DNA of 64,000 nt from Mimachlamys varia (Eukaryota; Mollusca; Bivalvia; Pectinida; Pectinidae), in contig OX392529.1 of the NCBI GenBank assembly GCA_947623455.1, forward strand, positions 53,091,186 through 53,155,185, given 5' to 3'. Of this stretch, positions 58,264-64,000 are shown piece after piece. A program made the translations under genes and the position numbers. The notes beneath the pieces are model-generated. The model searched no databases, was not told where the DNA came from, and worked only from the letters and a program-made list of their open reading frames with translations. Each line of letters begins with the position of its first letter. Within the stretch, counting starts at the first letter, position 1.

Positions 58264-60575
58264 AAACTAACCCTGTTTTATCCAACTTCTAACTAACCCT
58301 GTTTTTATAACGTTTTTCAACTAACCCCGTTTTCCCCCTTCTCCTAATGAACCCGGTTTTACTCTCATCATCCAAATACTCCCTTTTTCCATCGAACTAG
58401 ACCTATTTTAGCACATCTTCTAACTAACCCTGTTTTACTCCACCTTCCAACTAACCCTATTTTACTCCACCTTTTAACTAATCCTGTTTTACTCCACCTT
58501 CAAACCCTGTTTTACTCCACTTTCCAACTAACACTGGTTTACTCAACCTTTTAACTAACCCTGTTTTATCCTCCTTTTAACTAATCCTGGTTTACTCCAT
58601 CTTCTAACTAACCCTGTTTTACTCCACCTTCTAACTAACCCTGTTTTACTCCACCTTCTAACTCACCATGGTTTACTCCACCTTTTAACTAACCCTGTTT
58701 TACTCCACCTTCTAACTAACCCTGTTTTATCTTCCTTCTAATTTACCCTGGTTTACTCCACCTTCTAACTAACCCTGCTTTACTCCAACTTCCAACTAAC
58801 CCTGTTTTACCCATCTTGCAACTAACTCTGTTGTACTTACCTTCTAACTAACCATGTTTTACCCTACCTTTTGACTAACCGTTTTACTCACCTTCTAACT
58901 AACTCTGTTTTACTTCACCTTCCAACTAACCCTGTTTTACTGTACCTTCTAACTAACTCTTGTTTTACTTCAACTTTTAACTTACCCTGTTTTATTCCAC
59001 CTTCTAACTAACCCTGTTTTACTTCATCTTCTAACCAACCCTGTTTTACCCCACCTTCTAACTTACCCTGTTTTACTCCACCTTCTAACTAACCCTGTTT
59101 TACTCCATCTTCTAACTAACCCTGTTTTACTTACCTTCTAACTAACCCTGTTTTACTTCATCTTCTAACCAACCCTGTTTTACTCCACCTTCTAACCAAC
59201 CCTGTTTTACTTACCTTCCAACTAACCCTGTTTTACTCCACCTTCTAACTAACCCTGTTTTACTTCATCTTCTAACCAACCTTGTTTTACTTACGTTCCA
59301 ACTAACCCTGTTTTACTCAACCTTCTAACTAACCCTGTTTTACTTCATCTTCTAACCAACCCTGTTTTACTCCACCTTCTAACTAACCCTGTTTTACTTC
59401 ATCTTCTAACCAACCCTGTTTTACTCCACTTTCCAACTAACACTGGTTTACTCAACCTTTTAACTAACCCTGTTTTATCCTCCTTTTAACTAATCCTGGT
59501 TTACTCCATCTTCTAACTAACCCTGTTTTACTCCACCTTCTAACTAACCCTGTTTTACTCCACCTTCTAACTCACCATGGTTTACTCCACCTTTTAACTA
59601 ACCCTGTTTTACTCCACCTTCTAACTAACCCTGTTTTATCTTCCTTCTAATTTACCCTGGTTTACTCCACCTTCTAACTAACCCTGCTTTACTCCAACTT
59701 CCAACTAACCCTGTTTTACCCATCTTGCAACTAACTCTGTTGTACTTACCTTCTAACTAACCATGTTTTACCCTACCTTTTGACTAACCGTTTTACTCAC
59801 CTTCTAACTAACTCTGTTTTACTTCACCTTCCAACTAACCCTGTTTTACTGTACCTTCTAACTAACTCTTGTTTTACTTCAACTTTTAACTTACCCTGTT
59901 TTATTCCACCTTCTAACTAACCCTGTTTTACTTCATCTTCTAACCAACCCTGTTTTACCCCACCTTCTAACTTACCCTGTTTTACTCCACCTTCTAACTA
60001 ACCCTGTTTTACTCCATCTTCTAACTAACCCTGTTTTACTTACCTTCTAACTAACCCTGTTTTACTTCATCTTCTAACCAACCCTGTTTTACTCCACCTT
60101 CTAACCAACCCTGTTTTACTTACCTTCCAACTAACCCTGTTTTACTCCACCTTCTAACTAACCCTGTTTTACTTCATCTTCTAACCAACCTTGTTTTACT
60201 TACGTTCCAACTAACCCTGTTTTACTCAACCTTCTAACTAACCCTGTTTTACTTCATCTTCTAACCAACCCTGTTTTACTCCACCTTCTAACTAACCCTG
60301 TTTTACTTCATCTTCTAACCAACCCTGCTTTACTTCACCTTCTAACTAACCCTGTTTTACTCCACCTTCTATCTAACCCTGTTTTACTTCACCTTTCAAC
60401 TAACCCTGTTTTACTCCACCTTCTAACTAACCCAGTTTTACTTACCTTCTAACTAACCCTGTTTTACTTCATCTTCTAACCAACCCTGTTTTACTCCACC
60501 TTCTAACTAACTCTGTTGTACTTACCTTCTAACTAACCCTGTTTTACTCCATCTTCTAACCAACCCGTTTTACAC
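58264..60575 (+). repeat. 27-bp minisatellite with a 909-bp internal duplication
   Basis: About 85 units of CTAACCCTGTTTTACTCCAC followed by CTTCTAA. The segment from about 58510 to 59419 is repeated almost exactly at 59420 to about 60328: TTTACTCCACTTTCCAACTA, ACTCACCATGG and TTGTTTTACTTACG all recur at an offset of exactly 909. Confidence 0.95.
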
Positions 60576-60722
60576 TTGAATACCATGGATACGTGTTACT
60601 TTTTAAACTTGTTACATTTAATGACAATATGAAGTTAATTCGATACATTAAAATATTGGAATTGTTTATTTTTGTAAAATTTCAGATTTGTCTGCCATTT
60701 ATTATTATGTATACAATAAATT

Positions 60723-60780
60723 GAATAAAACATACCATTTTCCATATCTGGTCTGATATGGAAAATGGTAGGTTTTATTC
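60723..60780. repeat. Near-perfect 26-bp-stem hairpin
   Basis: The left arm 60723-60748 and right arm 60755-60780 are inverted copies with one mismatch, separated by the six-base loop TGGTCT. The arms contain TACCATTTTCCATATC and GATATGGAAAATGGTA. Confidence 0.9.
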
Positions 60781-62265
60781 TCGATTTGTAATACATACAG
60801 TATAATCATTGGCACATCGTTCACACTATGAACAAATGCTGATTGTGAGGGGGGGGGGGGGCACTACAGATGTCCCCCAAACCCCCGCATGCTGAAATAC
60901 ATTATAATGGAAATACATGAGGAGCTAGTCTGGAACCTTGGCGTACACCTGTAAATTAAAAAGAACCGTGACGGTAATTTTGGATGTCGGAAACAAATCG
61001 AAAAAAATGTTGTATTTGCTGGATACGATAATACGATGATGAAATATGATGTTTGATTATACTATACCAGGATTCACTGAAGTTTATAATAAATTAAACG
61101 AGTTATGAGAGTAATTTTGGTTATTTAACCGTAGCTCTGAACTGAGACTTGAGTGTCAATATTATAATGATTACCCCCCCCCCTCTATCTCTTTCCTGTC
61201 TTCTTTTCTCCCTCCTTCCCCTTTCCCTTCTGTCTGTTTGTATGTTTGCCATCTTAAAATATTGTATACATAATTTGTAGAGAAAGGGCTTAACATAAGT
61301 TGTTAAACTTGTGCCCAACTTCCATTGTACATACATTACAATAAAATATGTTTAAATCAAATACTATTTAAAATTATCTTATTGAAGACTTACATACATG
61401 AAATAATTACCAGGAACATTCACGGTGAGTTGGTGGCTGGATACTTGTTCCGATGGTTACACGAGTGACCATCGGGACTACTCTCTACACCCCTGGTGTT
61501 GGCTGGCAGGTGGACGAATCGTCCGTGCGGCACGTGTACTTACCTACATTCCTACAGATGGCATAACCCGCGATGATTTGAATGAAGTATTCGAATACCT
61601 TGCTCCATTTGTATTCTCATTTAAGCATTCAGCGAAGCTCTCGCGCTTCACGTTGGGTTTGCCTTTGACCAGTTGGAATTTATACTGCCTATGAGTTCCA
61701 ACTAAAAACAGTTCAATACTTATATTTACCATTTTAAGAATATGTTAATCCACAATTAAAAAATTCAATTATCCTTTTTATTTCCTAACAATAAGCTCAA
61801 ATATTGTATCTACAGTGTATGCTTATTCAATTAATAGAACAGCCATCGCCAGAGGTTGTGCTTTGCAGTCGTGAAAACAAATCTGCCATATTCGTGAAAT
61901 ATATTTCATATTTAATAGGAAACTATTGAAAAGCCTCTTCATACTTTCTAGAAATTATACCTGTGATCTAATCAAACAAGAAAAGAAAAAAATACCATTA
62001 CTTGAGTCGGCCAATTTTGTCCTGTTGGTGATGGCACATCGCCAAGTCTATAAGCATTTTTTGAGTACTTCATCACCCACTCGCCTTCCAAAAAATCGTT
62101 ATAACAATAAGATTCATCCCATGAACATATTAAAATCTTTTGTTTCATTTTTTTAGTATTCTTTTTTCTGTATCATGTCTAGTTGAATATAATTGTGGTG
62201 ATCCGTTGAAAGCTTCGGCTCTAACTCGAGGACTCTGAATTTGACTTACCTCCCCTTAATTACCT
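60781..62265. other. No gene; a G run and a dispersed duplication
   Basis: A 13-base G run lies at 60849-60861. TTCAATACTTATATTTACCA near 61710 matches 50804 with diverged flanks. No supported gene. Confidence 0.45.
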
Positions 62266-62766
62266 AAATATAATATACATGTACAGCATTTATATAGCGC
62301 TCTATATAATTTGTAAAATTACTCTTAAAGCGTTTCACGACATGTAGATAATAATTTGATACGTAAAATGCATAAATAAAGAAGTTATTACGATCTAAGC
62401 TCATATGTAATACTGTAAAAATGCATATAAATACAAACTAGATAAACAAATATCAGTATATACATGTCGTCTAAGTTGATATCCTAAAATGCAGACGTGA
62501 AAAGGTACGTCTTCAAATGTTCCTTAAATTTGGCCAGAGTATTTGTTTTTCTAATAGCGGATGGTAAGCTATTCCACAACATTGCCAAAACTCTACCAAA
62601 ACATCGGTTTCCATAGGTCACAATACGAGATTTTTGGACACACAACAATGATTCTGTCTCCGACCTCAGTGATCGTGACGGCTGATACAGGGTAACTAGC
62701 TCCTTATGTGCTGGGGAGCTGTTCCATCCAGTGCCTTGTATGTGTATACCAAGATTTTGTAATTCG
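62266..62766 (-). pseudogene. LINE 3' end: reverse-transcriptase C-terminus and 3' UTR
   Basis: On the minus strand, 62766-62484 reads TYKALDGTAP, then after a one-base deletion LVTLYQPSRSLRSETESLL, then KSRIVTYGNRCFG, MLWNSLPSAIRKTNTLAKFK and HLKTYLF, with a TAG at 62486-62484. This is the familiar C-terminal end of jockey/CR1/L2-type LINE reverse transcriptases. It is a different family from the copies at 1228 and 3831. The sequence to about 62266 (ATAGAGCGCTATATAAATGC near 62310) fits an L2-like 3' UTR. 5'-truncated and frameshifted. Confidence 0.78.
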
Positions 62767-62913
62767 AACTCGAGAAACTGATCTATAAGATGGTAAAGAC
62801 CAAATTTTCTGAATTAAAGATTATAAACCTGCAAGACATGAAAATGTTTTCCTTGTTACCTTCTCTAATATCACTTGTACGATTTTCACTTGCAGAAATC
62901 ACTTGCTTATCCT

Positions 62914-63211
62914 CATCCTCCATTTCCAGGGGTTACGATCACCCAATCTCTTTACACCCCTGGAATATGTCATGGCAAAACTGAAGGCTCTGTGTCCGCT
63001 ACCTTGATCATGCGACAAGAAGACTGGTTATACAACGGTAAAATTGACAGGCTTTGGAGTCGGTTGCGGCTTCTTTGTATCTTCAAAGGACAGACATGGA
63101 GCCCAGGGATAGGTCAGTTTTTTTTTACCTGAACGTGCCTTCAGTTTTGCCATGTCATATTCCAGGGGTGTAGAGAGCACAGGTGAGCGTAGCCCCTGGA
63201 TATCGAGGATG
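62914..63211. mobile_element. Fold-back MITE family M1, copy 4
   Basis: Left end CATCCTCCATTTCCAGGGG; right end CCCCTGGATATCGAGGATG. It carries CATGGCAAAACTGAAGG and CCTTCAGTTTTGCCATG in opposite orientation. Confidence 0.8.
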
Positions 63212-63309
63212 GCTCATCCTCTGTTTGTGCTTTAATTAAAGGCAAAACCTATGGGTATAATTTACATCAGTACAATTATGGAAAAGACTGTATTTAAGTA
63301 TGTATTTAA

Positions 63310-63670
63310 AGGCCCAGTAAACGTAACTTTCGGCAAAACTTGAAGCGAAAATCAAGCCAAATTACTTTCTACATTTATGGATTTAGTTAAGATGAACTGA
63401 TATCAGTAATATCCCAGATGAATTCTTACGCGGTTACCGGTACAGCAACAGTTGAAACTCGGTATTTGAAAACACGCGTCCATTTTGAACTGTCTTCTAA
63501 TTTCGGCTTGTTGTTGAAGTGGGCCACACCTGACTTATTTTCAATTCTTTGGATTTTTTTGTTAGTTACCGCTCAGGTTTACTTCGTTTTAGGCTTATTT
63601 TTGCATAGCTATCGACTGGAGTTTTTTTCAGAATCACGAAAAATATCCTGAAGTTAGGTATATTGGGTCT
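63310..63670. mobile_element. TTAA MITE family M2, copy 3
   Basis: 361 bp, flanked by TTAA at 63306-63309 and 63671-63674. Ends AGGCCCAGTAAACGTAACTT and AAGTTAGGTATATTGGGTCT. In reverse orientation to copy 2, with shared interior (GGTTACCGGTACAGCAACAG; GTTACCGCTCAGGTTTACTT). Confidence 0.88.
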
Positions 63671-63674
63671 TTAA

Positions 63675-64000
63675 CTATATAACACAAGAATTACACGTAA
63701 CGGTATGTATCGAATGTCATCACCTCTCTATATCTCATCCGAATTAAACAAATATGTTTTAGTCATCATATTTATTTTTCAAATAGTAACAGAGTAATTT
63801 TTGAAAATTTTAAAGACTATGTATTCCAAGTTTGGTTATGATCGCTTGAGTAGTTTGAACCAAACATAGTTCAACATAGAGCTAAAAGGAAAACGTTAAA
63901 ATGGCCCAATAAATTTACGAAGGTCAATTACCGGTAACATGGAAATTTTGGTGAAACTGTGAATTGTGTGTTTTGGTGGTTATATATAGATATACAGGTT
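63675..64000. other. No recognisable gene
   Basis: AT-rich DNA to the window edge. Nothing supported. Confidence 0.4.

Overview
This window looks like nuclear DNA from a marine invertebrate, most likely a mollusc and probably a bivalve. It is AT-rich and has no operons or dense coding sequence. No intact host gene was found. Every recognisable protein remnant belongs to a retrotransposon. The bivalve attribution is an inference from the mix of tRNA-derived SINEs, a DIRS-type element, fold-back MITEs and many minisatellites. The window could be intergenic or a large intron.

Layout. 1-4.7 kb: two decayed copies of one non-LTR retrotransposon (LINE) family, at 1228-3041 and 3831-4568. Each sits between direct repeats, and the first lies beside an array derived from a PHD-like zinc-finger segment. 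6.3-6.7 kb: two tRNA-derived SINEs. 6.7-12.2 kb: a ~64-bp minisatellite split by a 4.6-kb DIRS-like element on the minus strand (7154-11774). The element keeps gag, reverse transcriptase and part of RNase H, both inverted terminal repeats and the internal complementary region, but has lost the tyrosine recombinase. 15.0-21.3 kb: a 6.3-kb satellite of 20-bp units with higher-order duplications. 22.2-22.8 kb: a 37-bp minisatellite. 24.8-25.2 kb: a 5S-rRNA-like SINE repeated twice. 25.7-26.3 kb: a SINE split by a hAT-like MITE.

30-43 kb holds SINEs, fold-back elements, ~155-bp and ~100-bp tandem repeats and a 31-bp minisatellite (39.4-41.3 kb). 43.7-45.1 kb holds two more minisatellites. 47.7-55.5 kb is rich in MITEs. 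One family (47.7, 51.2, 55.0 and 62.9 kb) has termini reading ATCCTCGATATCC, and in one copy the terminus has expanded into a 41-bp tandem array. Another family (48.6, 53.9 and 63.3 kb) has perfect TTAA target duplications. A 53-bp minisatellite carrying TGACGTCA sites lies at 53.3-53.8 kb. 58.3-60.6 kb is a 27-bp minisatellite containing a recent 909-bp tandem duplication. 62.3-62.8 kb is the 3' end of a different LINE on the minus strand.

The biology here is that of mobile DNA: autonomous families leave dead copies, MITEs and SINEs nest inside one another and give relative insertion dates, and some element ends appear to seed tandem arrays. By my coordinates tandem repeats cover roughly a quarter of the window. 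All family assignments come from reading motifs by eye, and no database search was possible.
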